NCBI GenBank assembly: GCA_944739405.2
Contig: OX123185.2
Coordinates: forward strand, 10,103,840-10,167,839
Length of the DNA stretch: 64,000 nt
Source of the DNA: Euclidia mi
Lineage: Eukaryota > Arthropoda > Insecta > Lepidoptera > Erebidae
Direction: 5' to 3'
Both the position numbers and the translations under genes were made by a program. Numbering within the stretch: position 1 is the first letter of the stretch; each line of letters starts with the position of its first letter. Shown here one piece after another: positions 21,675 through 33,931 of the stretch. The notes below the pieces were generated by a model, which was not told where the DNA came from, did no database searches, and was given only the letters and a program-made list of their open reading frames with translations.

Positions 21675-22254
21675 AAGTACTTAATTCTTTATAACATTCT
21701 AATAATTTTATTGTTAGTTTGCTCCTGCTGATCACGTGAAATAGAAGTAGTATAAGTACTGAGTGACTGCAAGGCAGTAATTAAGAGTATTTCATACTTT
21801 TGTTTACAGATTAATACAAGACTTAAATATCAGCTGCAATAACAATTTGCAATATTACCAAAAAGCAACATAACCCAACCAGAATGCTGCATGTGTGCTT
21901 TTGGACTATTATCAATGTACCTATCCAAAGCACAGCGAATCACACATACATCATAATGGAAAAATTACACAGGTCCAGTAAGTATATCAATGATTATACA
22001 TCATATTACGACAAGCAGGTACATAAAACATACACCAAGTGACAGAGTGTGTATATAGGAAACAAAAATGAGTCATGGCTGATTAATTTATATGGATAGG
22101 ATAGTATTAATGTTATATTATTTTTAAGTTTATTGATGTCTAAGCGAATTTATCGTTAAACATAGTTTCGATCAGTGAGGATATTTTAGTATACTCACCT
22201 GTGATAACTGTCAAACATCCTTAGGGTAGCCGGGACCGACGGCTTCACATGCCC

Positions 22255-22385
22255 TGGGAAGCACGGGGCAAGCGATATCGAACTATTTAATACGCACATT
22301 ACTCCTAAAAATCAGTGGTGCGCGAGAGCCCGAGACCCTGTGCGTGACAGTCTGCCTGTCTCCCCACTAGGCTATCGCTGCCTCT
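22255..22385 (-). mobile_element. tRNA-derived SINE head, minus strand
   Basis: The minus strand reads 'gcagcgatagcctagtgggg', a B-box-like 'ggtctcgggctctcg', then 'aatgtgcgtattaaatagtt', the same family as 36561-36872. The 3' body is only partly present. Confidence 0.55.
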
Positions 22386-22445
22386 AGGAGAGACCGGCAG
22401 ATATGACATAACGTAACATATCCATACAAAAAAGTCATCACTTTA

Positions 22446-22964
22446 TTATGTACTTTTTTGAGTATTCAATAAAATTCTCTTGTACAAGTTCTTAAAGCCT
22501 ATCCTGCTTATTTTAGATACTACTGGAGGTGGTAATGAATTCCAGCATTTGGTGGCCGCGAATTCAAAACTACCTCTAAACGCCGGAGTCCTGTGCTGCG
22601 GTATTGAAAGCGGGTTGGTCATGGAACGCGCGGGATATGCAAGATGATTCTGCCTCCAGTTTAACTTGTCGTATAAATATTTAGGCGAGCACGTTTCAAC
22701 AATGCCAAACAGTAACGAAGCTAAGTGAAGCTTTCGTCTGTTACACATTTTTAACATATTAGCGTCATTTAAAAAAGGCGTAACATGACTACGACGCGGG
22801 ATATCGAAACAAAATCTGGCGCATGCGTTTTGTACTCGTTGTATTAAACGTTCAGTTCTTGACAGTAGACAAGGGCCATATACTATATCGCAATAGTTAA
22901 ATTTCGAAAGGATTAGACTATCTACTAATCTTTTTCTTATCATTACACTGAAATATATCCGCAA
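22446..22964 (-). pseudogene. LINE relic, C-terminal RT-associated region
   Basis: A 172-codon minus frame with LVDSLILSKFNYCDIVYGP, RLIQRVQNACARFCF and FAATKCWNSLPPPV is the region after the RT domain in CR1/Jockey-group elements (LNYC.VVWG, ...RLQRLQN, ...WNSLP). The catalytic core is absent, so this is a 5'-truncated fragment. It is only in segment Z. Confidence 0.75.
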
Positions 22965-23224
22965 AATTCGGATTGTCGAGTATTTTGTTAAATTCTAATG
23001 GTTCTGACAGACAAATCACAGTCGCCATATTGGCCACTCTAGCGAAACGCCACAGATACCGGATAACATTTTGAGTACTACTAAGTCTTAGTACTAAGTA
23101 ATTTGTATGTGTATCTAAATAATTTTTGCAGTTATATTTTTAAAAGAGTTGTTGAGAGCCACCATGCTTCAAGACCTGACATTCTTAAAGATTTAAGTAA
23201 AACGACTATTATAGAAGTATCCGC

Positions 23225-23319
23225 CCAAAAAAGGAGATTTGTGTTACCCCGCACATAGATGATATACTATAACTAGGGAACCCCGAATTTACGCGAGCGA
23301 AGCCGCGGGCAAAAGCTAG
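23225..23319 (+). mobile_element. Helitron-like 3' end
   Basis: Ends 'gcgaagccgcgggcaaaag' + CTAG, followed by T, the usual end of lepidopteran Helitron-like families. PLE-B is inserted in or at this terminus: the 13-bp PLE-B target repeat starts at 23317. Confidence 0.5.
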
Positions 23320-23329
23320 TTTCATATAT
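23317..23329 (+). repeat. Left target-site duplication of inverted PLE-B
   Basis: 'tagtttcatatat' is repeated in the same orientation at 25233-25245 beyond the plus arm. Confidence 0.75.
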
Positions 23330-24916
23330 TGAAATTAAACTACAGTTTACGGATTTTATCGCGTTATATTGGTTTCACTTGTTTTTACGTTTAAACCGAA
23401 TGATCTAGAAACTACATTTTTATTACTAGCCAACGTTTCGAATTCTTTACAGGATTCATGTTCACGGCAGACTGAGGTGGTATTTGTCTTTGTCTTGAAT
23501 TTAAAAGTTATCTCAAAGTACCCGAACATTTTTTTTTCAACTATTGGTGTTACTATCTACGCAGAATGTGCTCACTGTGTCTTGATGTCTTCTGGTGACT
23601 TTGTCCTTCTTGGGTTTCATTAGCCTGATAACAGGGTCCCAAGCTGGAGGAACATTCCAACCATCTTCCCTATTGAAATTAGGATGTTTTTTAATTTCAA
23701 TAGCTTCTCGTATCATTCTTGGAATAAAGCGGTGTTCTTTTGCGAGTATCTGTGGTTTATCAAATCGCAGGTAATGGTTGGTTCCTTGTTCTACATGTTC
23801 ACACACAGCAGACTTCGTCGAGCGTTTGTGTTTAATGTCAGCTATATGTTCCTTTAGTCGAATGCCTATGCTTCTCTTGGTTTGTCCAATGTATGAGAGC
23901 CCACACTCACAGTCTATCTTGTAAACCCCGGCCTCTTGTAAGGGTAACTGACTCTTGACAGATGGTAATAATTGGCTTATCTTCGTTGGCGGCTTGTAGA
24001 AAGTTTTGATTGAAGCTCGCTTCAAGATGTAGCCAATCTTGTCGGTCACGCCCTTGATGTATGGGAGGACAGCAGGTTGTCTCTCTACTGTGGCTGGCTT
24101 GTTCTTCGGGGATCTGTGACGTTGGCGCGGCGGTCGGAGCTTGTTGTCTTGCAGAACTTGCTTGACATGTTGAAGCTCGGCGTCCAGGTGTTTCTTGTCA
24201 CAGATCCCCCGGGCTCTCTGAAACAAAGACATTCCTACGGTAGCTAACTGTTTAGGATGGTGGTGAGATTCACCGTTTAAGTACCTATTTGTATGTGTCT
24301 TTTTCCTATACACAGTGTGGCTCAAAGAGTTGTTTTTGTTCCTGATAACAAGTACATCTAAGAAAGCTAAAGAATTGTTTGCCTCTAATTCCATTGTAAA
24401 TTTTATCTGGTTGTGAATAGAATTAAGATGGTCTAGGAATACATTAACACTATCTGTTGGTAAAATTGTAAAAGTGTCATCTACATACCGCTTGTAGAAC
24501 CTCGGTGTGATGGTGGCAGTCTGCAGGGCTCGCGCCTCGAAGTCCTCCATGAAGATGTCAGCAACAACAGGCGATACTGGAGAGCCCATTGCCACACCGT
24601 CTACTTGTATGTAGTATTTCTCATCCCATAACAGATAGCCAGTTGTTAAACAGTGTTTCAATATTTCTGCATATTCCTCAGGCATGTTGTTCTCTATTAG
24701 CTTCCTTCTAGTTATCTCAATACAGTCATGTGCTTGTAAGCATGTGAATAATGACTGTACATCAAAACTAACCATAGTTTCCTTGTCAGAGAGATGTAGG
24801 TGTTTTATTTCACTAAAAAATGGTAGGAATCCTTTACATGCGCTCTCGTCTTGCCTCTGAGTGGCGAGAGAATCTTTGCAAGGTGTTGAGCCAATCTGTA
24901 GGTTGGTGCCCCTATT
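23330..24916 (-). mobile_element. PLE-B, minus arm with RT and GIY-YIG domains, frameshifted
   Basis: The minus frame ending at 23537 carries SFDVQSLFT, VAMGSPVSPVV, RYVDDTF and GVYKIDCECGLSYIGQTKRS, nearly identical to the unit 1 copy. Near 24816 the triplet seen in unit 1 ('ttttgtcagtg') is one base shorter ('ttttttagtg'), which throws the upstream RT region out of frame. The N-terminus is missing. The arm's 3' end at 23330 lacks the 31-base extension found on the plus arm. Confidence 0.88.
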
Positions 24917-24924
24917 TACAAAGT

Positions 24925-25201
24925 CAAAGTCACCAGAAGACATCAAGACACAGTGAGCACATTCTGCGTAGATAGTAACACCAATAGTTGAAAAAAAAAA
25001 TGTTCGGGTACTTTGAGATAACTTTTAAATTCAAGACAAAGACAAATACCACCTCAGTCTGCCGTGAACATGAATCCTGTAAAGAATTCGAAACGTTGGC
25101 TAGTAATAAAAATGTAGTTTCTAGATCATTCGGTTTAAATGTAAAAACAAGTGAAACCAATATAACGCGATAAAATCCGTAAACTGTAGTTTAATTTCAA
25201 T
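24925..25201 (+). mobile_element. PLE-B, short plus arm
   Basis: Begins in the last codons of the PLE-B ORF ('caaagtcaccaga') and continues through the 3' UTR. It is the inverted partner of 23330-23603. An 8-base filler (24917-24924) separates it from the 5' end of the minus arm. From here to 33490 the sequence is collinear with 8868-17450. Confidence 0.85.
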
Positions 25202-25232
25202 GTGTAACATTCGCGTAAACCCAAGAAAATAT
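25202..25232 (+). repeat. PLE-B 3' extension, unit 2
   Basis: Same 31 bases as 9145-9175. Absent from the minus arm of this same insertion. Confidence 0.65.
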
Positions 25233-25245
25233 TAGTTTCATATAT
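25233..25245 (+). repeat. Right target-site duplication of inverted PLE-B
   Basis: Exact match to 23317-23329, in direct orientation. Confidence 0.75.
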
Positions 25246-26107
25246 ATTTTGATGTGTGTATTTTCATTTCGAAATTTACAATATTTTGAATTACTATCGC
25301 AGAATATTCTTTTGCCAAGTTGAAATACTATGACAATTGTACCAATTCTGAATACTTGTCCTGGGTGTTGTCGTAGATCAGTTTAATATACGTTACATAA
25401 GATTTTGTAGCGCAACATGGCGTCAAGCCTTTTCTACGATAAGAGATGCAGTAACAAGTCGTATTTGCAAAAGACAACTTGCGGCCTTACCGTATTTGTA
25501 ACCGTATCATTTCCCTTTTCCCTAGTTGCAATCACAGTCATGAACAACTTCACATATTATGAGCATATTGACCAGAAGTGGTCATAATACCTTCAATGTT
25601 GAATGCAAATGCGCATCAAAAGAGAGCACCAACTGCACACGATAAATATATTCGTATAGAGCAAATAAAACCTCCACTCCAGTCTATATGCAAGTAAATC
25701 GGTGCCGGGTCTCGATACCGAATACAGATTGAAACGAAAGGCGGCTTAACATTTTTATTAGATACAACTAGCGATTGGTGGCTCCACATGCTGTTTTTGC
25801 TTTGTGAAAAGTCCGCCGAAAGCACCAAAATACAGTACATTATTAAAGTGACTTAAAACTACGATTTATGTACAAACGGCGGCCTTATCACCAAGGACGA
25901 TCTCTTCCAGGCAACCTTTGGATGGACAGGAATGTTTTAAGCAATATAATGGTGATGGTGTAGTATTATATTAAATGAATACTTCAATTTTAAAATACAA
26001 TACAATACATACATAATGTATGCACATGCAATAAATATCTTTATACATACTAAACAATACAGATACTGTAATAATAACTAGTGAAGTAAATGAATGTCTC
26101 TAAAATC
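25246..26107. other. No gene seen, unit 2 copy of 9189-10050
   Basis: Several substitutions against unit 1 (for example near 25369, 25758 and 25869). The minus frame at 25616-25840 is unrecognised. Confidence 0.4.
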
Positions 26108-27287
26108 TTAAGGATTTAAATAATGGTTTTTTAACATACCTTTGAATGTATTCATAGTGTTTGCTCTTCGTATCTCTAGTGGTAAATCATTCCATAAGCG
26201 CACAGCTTGGACAGTGAAAGATTTGTCGTACTAATTAGTTGAATGCTTCGGCATCTCCAGAGTCAGATCCTCAGACGACCTCAAGGACTTTATATGTGTG
26301 TCATGAAGGAACTTAAATCGTTCTTTGAGATAAAAGGGAGTACTGGGATTAAATAGAACATTATTTAACAATTTAAGAATGTGAGTATTCCTGCGAAGAC
26401 GAATTGGCAGCCACTTTGAGTTTTTTGCGAAAATTAGAGACGTGATCATATTTGCGCAGTCCAAATATAAATCGTATGCAAAATTTTGAAGACGCTCAAG
26501 TTTATCCAGCTGGCTCTTCAGTGGGGTCAAGATAGTGGACGTCAGCATAGTCAATTATAGGCAGAAGCAGAGATTGAGCAAGCGCAATCTTCGTGGTAGT
26601 AGGGAGGAAGTTGCGTAATCTACGCAACGAACCTGCTGATGCAAACAATTTGCAACTCGCTTCTTGTATTTGACGCCTGCACGACAAAGTTTCATCGAGG
26701 TAGATCCCCAGATTTTTTACCGTTTTACTGAAAACGAGACTCTTTCCATCAAAATAGATTTGCGGTAAATTGGACCAACTAATTCTCGAGACCAGTTTGG
26801 GACTGCCGATAATAATTAGTTGGGTTTTTTCAGGATTAACTAAAAGTTCGTGCTTCTTGGTCCACTCACTTATCCGCGCCAAGTCTGTGTTAATAACAGT
26901 GCAGGCTTCTGATAACTTATTTAAGAGAGCCTGTGTATATATCTGAAAATCATCTGCATAAAGGTGGTAGGAAGAAAGTAACTGATTTGAGATAGAATTA
27001 ATGAATATCGCGAAGAGTAAAGGAGATAGCACGCCACCCTGTGGTACACCAGCATTTGTATTAGACCACGAGGAATAAGAGTCATCAATGCGAATACGTT
27101 GCCGGCGACCAAACAGGTAACTATGAAACCAGTCAATTGCCGATGGAGATACGTTAAGAGAGCGTAGAATGCCAAGTATGATGTGAAAATCTACTGTGTT
27201 AAAGGCATTGCTGAAATCACGTAAGGACAAGACAGTAAGATTTTCACTATCCATACCTAGCCTAATATCATCAGTTACACGAACCAA
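26108..27287 (-). pseudogene. CR1/Jockey-group LINE relic, unit 2 copy
   Basis: Copy of 10051-11230, with the same frameshift and the same in-frame TAG (26231-26233). It differs by a few substitutions (R to K before HELLVNPEK, V to A in LYLDCANM). Confidence 0.85.
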
Positions 27288-27565
27288 TGCAGTGATTTAC
27301 GCCTGTTGCCCAAAGAGGTAGGCAGAGACTACAAATCTAGTATCGAGCTACCTGAATACTGATAAATATACATACTTATACATACAACATAATATGGATT
27401 ACACTTTGAATGTGATGCATATGATGTTGTATTGATTAAATGTTTGTGAATTCTTCTGCTATACAGGCTCTGGCTATGAGATGATATTTCAGTCAGGACT
27501 CTTGATTGTAAACTTTAAATACTTACTAACTTTACGCCTTAAATAACCTAAAAAATAACTGCTTG

Positions 27566-27769
27566 GTTGGCGTAGTGGTTTAAGCGGCCGCTTTGTCGCT
27601 TGACACTGCGCCGCGTGTTGTGGGTTCGATTCCCACACGAGACAACACTTTGTGTGATCCATAAATTGTTGTTTCTAGTCTGGGTGTTAATTGTCCTCGT
27701 TAGATGTATGTTTGTAAAGTCGCTCGCGACACGGGGTTTAGTCCTAATGCGGGAGTTGTCTTAAAAAAA
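27566..27769 (+). mobile_element. tRNA-derived SINE, unit 2 copy
   Basis: Copy of 11509-11712 with intact A-box-like and B-box sequences and two substitutions in the body. Confidence 0.75.
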
Positions 27770-27772
27770 ATA

Positions 27773-27932
27773 AACTGGTCAAGTGCGAGTCGGACTTGTG
27801 CACTAAGGGTTCCGTACAAACCTGTAGGTATATATAATTATTTTAAAAATATGTGATGTAACTAAAAAATTAGGGTTTTTTGAAATTTTTCCTACGTGCT
27901 ATAAAACGTTGCTTCATGCCAGGGCCGAGCCA
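27773..27932 (+). repeat. Interspersed repeat 5' end, unit 2/3 junction
   Basis: Copy of 11716-11875. Confidence 0.5.
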
Positions 27933-28167
27933 CCCTTATGTGCAATGTGCGCCTCGCACACAGGCGCCAGGGACATAGAGGCGCCGCGAGCCAGGTGAAA
28001 TAGGTTAATTATTAATATTACTGTCGAAAAAGGTGACAAAAAGGCGACCTTGTACCTTTAAAATTATTAAAAATATTTGAATTATATGATGTAACAAAAA
28101 AATTACGGTTTCCGGAATTTCTCCTTTATCTGTGATATAGGACGTTGGTTCATACCAAAGGCCATGG

Positions 28168-29001
28168 ATCATTCCAGCCGCCATACAAATTTGGGCTAAT
28201 TCTAAAAGTGCCGGCCAACTAAAATAAACTTTAAATTATCATAGAATAGTACGAAATAAACACTATTTATTACTACACTAAAGTTCTAAGTGCAATCTGT
28301 GAGATAATATTCGAGCTCAAAGAATCTGCTCTGTTAGTGAAATAAATACTAATTACCTACCTATTGTTATTTTTTTCCTAAAATAATGTGCACTTTGCAA
28401 TTTAAATGGCATCAGGTAATGGCAGGTTGTAAGCCAAGAGCGAGATAGCATAAGACGCAGCGTCTGTCACGCAGTCTCGCTCTAATTCGCATTGCGCTCA
28501 CTGCGTGCGCTGCTTGCTCTTTGTTCTTCCTTCAGTATGCCTTAATGGCAGAAGAACTATCGCCTGCTGGCCCCATGTAATGTGCATTGTTTGGTACATA
28601 AGATATGCAAGCCATCTTATTTTTGGTACGTAGCTGGTTCTAATCACATTACTCACAATAACCACCACGGTGTTCTTGACGGCGGCCATGTGAATTGCGT
28701 CGTACACCTTTACTTTTTCAGGGTTCAACTCACCGTTGGATGCTGGTGGGCCACGCCATATTTTCTAATCAACATTTTTGGGGGTGCAAATGGTCACGGC
28801 GCCGCTGCCTTAGCCTACTGGCGGACGGGGAGCGGCCCCTAGGCAGTATCATCGACTTCTCTCGCTTCGCCATCTGCTTGGTCAGCATTACTACCTCACA
28901 GAAAGAGACGCTGACGTTCCAAGCCATAACGCACTGGACCATGGACAGCGCAGGGAGCGAGGATACGACTGTAACAATTGACGCGACCAGTTCACGACCA
29001 A
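28168..29001. other. Unassigned sequence, unit 3 copy of 276-1109
   Basis: Almost identical to units 1 and 2. No recognised domain. Confidence 0.4.
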
Positions 29002-29663
29002 TTCGAAACATGACCAGTGAAAAATCCAGCGGAATAACAATTATTGTAGTAGAGGTATGTTGGAATTCGTCAATAAATTCATAATATAACTAGGGCAAGA
29101 GATAAAGATGGGCAAAGCAAACCAGGTGAACGAGATTGACAGACGTATTCGTTTGGGTTGGTACGCTTTCAGCAAACTGGCATTTGCTTTTACGAAGCAA
29201 CAAAAAGCAAGGATATTCAACCTGTGCGTCCTGCCAGTCCTTACCTTCGGAGCCGAAACTTGGATTACTACGCCTTTGCAGTAGCCCCAGTTTCGGCTCC
29301 GTTCCGTTCCAGAAACTTAAAGTAGCTCAAAGAGCATGGAAAAATCTGGTAGGAGTGACACTAAGAGACAGAAAGACGAATAAATGGCTTCGAAAAGAAA
29401 GTCGAGTATCAGATGCTGTCAAAAGAGTAGCGAAGCTAAAATGGCAGTGGGCCGGACATGTAGCCAGAAAACCCGAAACATGGTGCAAGAAAATATTGAA
29501 ATGGAGAACGTGGGATTGTAAACGACCAGCTGGAAGACTTCAAATGAGATGGAAAGATGACATCATAAAGAAAGCGGGCAGTAATTGGTTGAAGACTGCC
29601 AAAACCAGAATCAAATGGAAGTTGTCGAAGAGGTCTACACCAAAATGGTCGAGAATCGCTTAA
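29002..29663 (+). pseudogene. RTE-type LINE relic, unit 3 copy
   Basis: Copy of 1110-1778 with an extra 7-bp deletion near 29056 ('gaggtatgttgg' against 'gaggtacaccctatgttgg'). Confidence 0.75.
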
Positions 29664-31281
29664 GATGGTGATGAGTTTACGGCACTGGGACGCCTAAGCT
29701 GGACATTCCGCCAACTTTTGCAGCGCCGTTTCTTCGACAAGGTTGCAGCTGCTGTCATAATTGTGACATCCAGGCGTTTTCTCCTGGCCCATCCTCCACA
29801 AGTACCGGTCGAAATAACTATGGAAAGTGAGAACGCTGCAACGCAACATCTCTACAACCAGATGTCTGGAAGAGGAATTATCGTCACTATGGTGGCATGC
29901 CTATATTCAAGACATCTGCCTGTCATAGACATTCCTACTTAAGGTTTAGACGATATTTTTCAGGTCAGGTCAGGAGTATAAAAAAATATTTTTTTACTTT
30001 TTTATGAGTCCACTGCATTTTAAAGCTCACCCATTGCACGTGAGGCTGAAAACGTATCATTGATCACCTTTACACCTCTTTGATTTTATCACTTTTGACA
30101 GCACAAATCTGTTCTCCGGTACTTTGAGACATACATTCAAACCTAAATATTGTCTCAGAGAATTGACTTAGAAGTTTGGTGTAATAATAAAAAAAAAAAT
30201 TGTGTGTTCTATTCAAATAACACAATTCTATTGATTGCCCGGCAAAATAAAAATTAGCCCAATTTGGATGATGTCCTTTCAAGAATCTGAGTTTACGGGG
30301 AGTACCCTATAGGTTTTGATTCCCTTGCCAGTAGTTGCGAGTTTGAAAATATAGTAAAATAGCTGTTTCTGTCGATTGCGTTGAGATATAAGTTTGATTT
30401 TGTTACAGCTTAAAGGTATTATAGATCTTACTATTTGATATGAATTTCAATTTAATATCTCTACGCGTTCATGAGAAAAAGGTAATAACTTTAAAATTAT
30501 TAAAAATATTTTAATGATATGATGTAACAAAAAATGTACGGTTTTCGGAATTTTCCCTTTATTTGTGCTATAAGACAAATTTCAAGATTCTGAGTTCACG
30601 GGAAGTACCCTGTGGGTTTTGATTCCCTTGCGATTTCTTGAATTTGTGAAAATTTGCAGCATAAACTGCTGTATATTTTTATTGCGTTGGCTTAGAAGTT
30701 CGATTTTTTCACAGCTTCAAGGGACAGTCGACTTGACTATTTGATATAAATTTCGGTTTGATACCTCCACGCGTTTCTGAGAAAAAATGTCTTGACAGAC
30801 GGACGGACTACAAAGTGATCCTATAAGGGTTCCTTTTTTCATTACGAGGTACGGAACCCTAAAAATAAGAAAAACCTTTGCTATGCAAAACAAATTTTTA
30901 ATTTCAGGTGCTACCTAAAATTTCCATCGATACAAATAATCATAAAAATTATTCAGCATGTTTTAATAATTACTCGTCTAATACTTTAGTTCTATTCATT
31001 ATTCTATAAATAATACTTAGCGGCTATTAGGAGTCGTTGTTTCCGTAATTAATTTTAAGTTGGCACAAATTACAAGTAAAGTGGTTACAAACTATTCGCG
31101 CTGTGTTGTTTAATTATTGTACCTATTATCAACTTTGTGGATTACGATAGTATTTAAGGATAGATTTCAATAATGATTTCATTTATTGTGCTTTTAAGTT
31201 GTTTGCCGGCGATTAGCTTAAAGTAATAACAACTTGTATCCATTGTTTCTGTACTGAAAACTAAGGACAATTTTGTATATC
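29664..31281. other. Spacer with interspersed-repeat 3' part, unit 3 copy
   Basis: Copy of 1779-3394. The repeat end 'acggaaccctaaaaa' is at 30851-30865. No gene is seen. Confidence 0.45.
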
Positions 31282-31482
31282 TAATACTTAATATATAAAG
31301 CTGAATATTTTGTTTGTTTTTTTGCTTGAATGCGTTAATCTCAGAAACTACTGGTCCGATTTGAAAAATTATTTCAGTGTTAGATAGCCCACTTATCGAG
31401 GAGGGCTATAAAATATATATACCAACACACTATGAGCCACGTGAGCGGAGCATAACCCGAGTGTAACCGCGGGCTCATCTAG
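31282..31482 (+). mobile_element. Helitron-like repeat, unit 3 copy
   Basis: Copy of 3395-3596 with a few substitutions, ending in CTAG followed by T. Confidence 0.55.
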
Positions 31483-33490
31483 TTTTCATATTATTTGCAT
31501 CCTTAATTACTTGAAAGTACTGGATACAATTTTTTACACTAAGACCATCTTACTACATTACTTACATTCTTAGGAAACATATGATTTATGATAATAATTC
31601 ATTAAATACTGCAAAAAAAATCTTACGATAATCGCTTTGTACGATTACAATATATATACGGTTGACTGCATATTGTAAATACGTCGCACGTCCTGTGATG
31701 TCCAGATAGCCCGTTAGGTTGTCTTACCTGTGTCCCTAGAATATGCCATAAGCTTTCACACTAAGTCCCAGTTATTAGTACTAAGTAATTGGTTCACTAT
31801 ATCCGCTTAGCGTACAAACACATCTATACACGCGTACACGCCAATCTGGGAGACGTAGAGATGTGTATACCTATTGCGTTCAGCAGGTATAGTTTAATCC
31901 CTGAAGAATGGATGACTGTATGCTGTGCAGAGTTTTGAGATCGATTCCTAGACGATACAATTAATGTGTGTGGGTTTTAAGTAGTTTAATCAATATAGGT
32001 GTTATTTGGGCCCCTTACTGAAATTTTGAAACCACTTTCAATCGCATAATGGTTTGAAATTTCGTAATTTTGGCATGGATTTTTTGGCATATGCAAGCAG
32101 TTATCATGGGATATTCTCCAGTCTCCAGACATACAATCATCCACACGATAAAGAACTCGTTTGTGTCCAAATAAAGAAGCTATTAAGACTGGTGACGTAA
32201 TTATGTTATGTTAATATGTGTACAAGCCGCGAAGGTTTAGTAGTATTTATTTTTGAACTGTCATAGGTCCAGTATTTTTTTCTCTGCTCTTCTAGTAAAT
32301 AGCTACTTCAAGCACCTAAATACTAGTAAACCAAATATAAGAGAAGTTTTAAAATGAAACTCTTATAAGCTTCATAGAAAATGCGCCCCAGGAAAAACAA
32401 ATCTCCTCAAACAAAACTACATAAATTATAGAAGCAATCCTTCACCATTTCCCGAAAATCTAATAAAACATGCGTCAGCTTTCCCCCTTATTAATAATTA
32501 ATTATTCTGAAGCTAACTAATCAACCATGGAGAACTTTTAAATTTAGTTTGAAAATTGAACCAAATTTTTAATTGAAGCATTATAAATCCTGTTAAAAGT
32601 TGTTAGAAAAATGTTCACAGGAAGTTTAAAATATGCTATAACAGATAAACATTATTTTGGGAGTATTGTTGACATCCAAGTACAGTACAGGATGCGATCA
32701 AATACCTCTTCAATTTGGTGCCCGGAGACAGCTCAATAACCTCATTTGTCGTCTTGCTATATCAGTGCCATCTAGAGACGATTTATGACGGAATATCGAT
32801 TGTCATTGTCAGTTGTCATTGTCATTGTCAGTTGTAAAATCAATTGTTATGGATTATAATAATATGTGATTCATGATACATGGAAATTAGATTGTAATAA
32901 TTGTCAGACAGAAAAATGAGATTGTATGTGTACTTTACAAACACTCAACAGTTTCTTACTGTTATTAATGGATCGTAAGGTTTCAGGTAGAAATCAATCC
33001 ACAGGGCCAAGTGCAGCGACAACTGCAAAACAAACATTTAAGCTTTTCTGGATTTATATCTGAATGAGCTATTTACTTGATTCGTCATTTTTTTTTAAAT
33101 CAATATCAATAATTATTAAAATTATAAAGCAAAAGACTTTTATATGTTGTTCATTAGCTTAGCTTATCTCAGGAACGACTGGCCCGATATAAATATTTTT
33201 TAAGTGGGTTACCCTATATTTAGAGGAAGGTTTTAGGCTATATACTATAACTTTTTTTTACGTTGGGCTTCACTAGAAATCAATAAAACATGCTGCAAAG
33301 TTTAAGCATACCAAACAAAACAGCAGGTTGGTAGCAGCCCGAGGGTAAGAGGTGAGAGTCTCCAATATTTCACCAACTCGGCTACAGTATGATCTTAAGC
33401 TAGCTAATATTATCATGCATTAAAAATTAAAGGACAGGAGCGTCCCCAAATGTCTTTTAACTAAGTGGTTTTCAGCTCTCAACAAGAACC
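31483..33490. other. No gene seen; most diverged part of unit 3
   Basis: Copy of 3597-5615. Some twenty substitutions and small indels, including a deletion of about 9 bp near 33400 ('cttaagctagc'), are visible here. The short open frame at 4168 in unit 1 is lost. Confidence 0.5.
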
Positions 33491-33931
33491 ACGTCGAATT
33501 TAATACACTAAAATAAAGGCAGCGATGCAAAATTTTACAATATTAACCTTAAAGATGTTCTGCTGTGCACCTGATGCATAGCATGTTATAAAGTTAAAAT
33601 AAGAAAGATAAAAGAGATTTCTTTCAGACAATCCTACGATGGACTGAGATCCATTAGTGAAGCGAAATTAAAATAATAAAAATTCGTTTCATTGACGTAC
33701 GTACGTTATTGGGATAATATTACAGTATAATTGATTGCTTGCTAGCTAGGCTGCCAAACCAAATAATTAGCTTGGGGTTAACTCTACAATGCAAACTGCA
33801 TGAAAATGAGGATTTAAGTAACTTGGAAACCATCATCCAGCATTACTTTTCTCCCTTTTTAGCGTTCAGATACATCCAACTCAATTCTAAAGTATAATTT
33901 TTATATTTAGAATTTATTTATTTAATAATTG
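33491..33931. other. No gene seen
   Basis: Single-copy AT-rich DNA directly right of the tandem array. No SINE head, LINE tail or splice-like exon was recognised. Confidence 0.4.

Larger units (their letters stand above)
11836..27892. repeat. Tandem segmental repeat, unit 2
   Basis: This unit is longer than unit 1 (16057 bp) because it keeps segment Z (19769-23316) and two complete inverted PLE insertions. Its left 7.2 kb matches unit 1, and its last 2968 bp match 8868-11835. The run 8868-17450 is collinear with 24925-33490, so the passage from the end of one unit into the next occurs twice. Confidence 0.95.
27893..33490. repeat. Tandem segmental repeat, partial unit 3
   Basis: Collinear with 1-5615 and 11836-17450. 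It has a 7-bp deletion near 29056, and substitutions and small indels become clearly denser toward its right end. Homology stops at 33490, where units 1 and 2 enter an inverted Helitron-like copy (5616 and 17451). Sequence to the right is single copy in this window. Confidence 0.93.

Noticed and set aside
20411..23319. One 2.9-kb Helitron from 20411 to 23319
   Set aside because: A plausible 5' start and a CTAG 3' end exist, but SINE and LINE relics lie between them and the two ends cannot be shown to be of one family.
1..33490. CRISPR-like or satellite array
   Set aside because: The repeats are 12-16 kb segmental copies with transposons inside. There are no short regular repeats with spacers.
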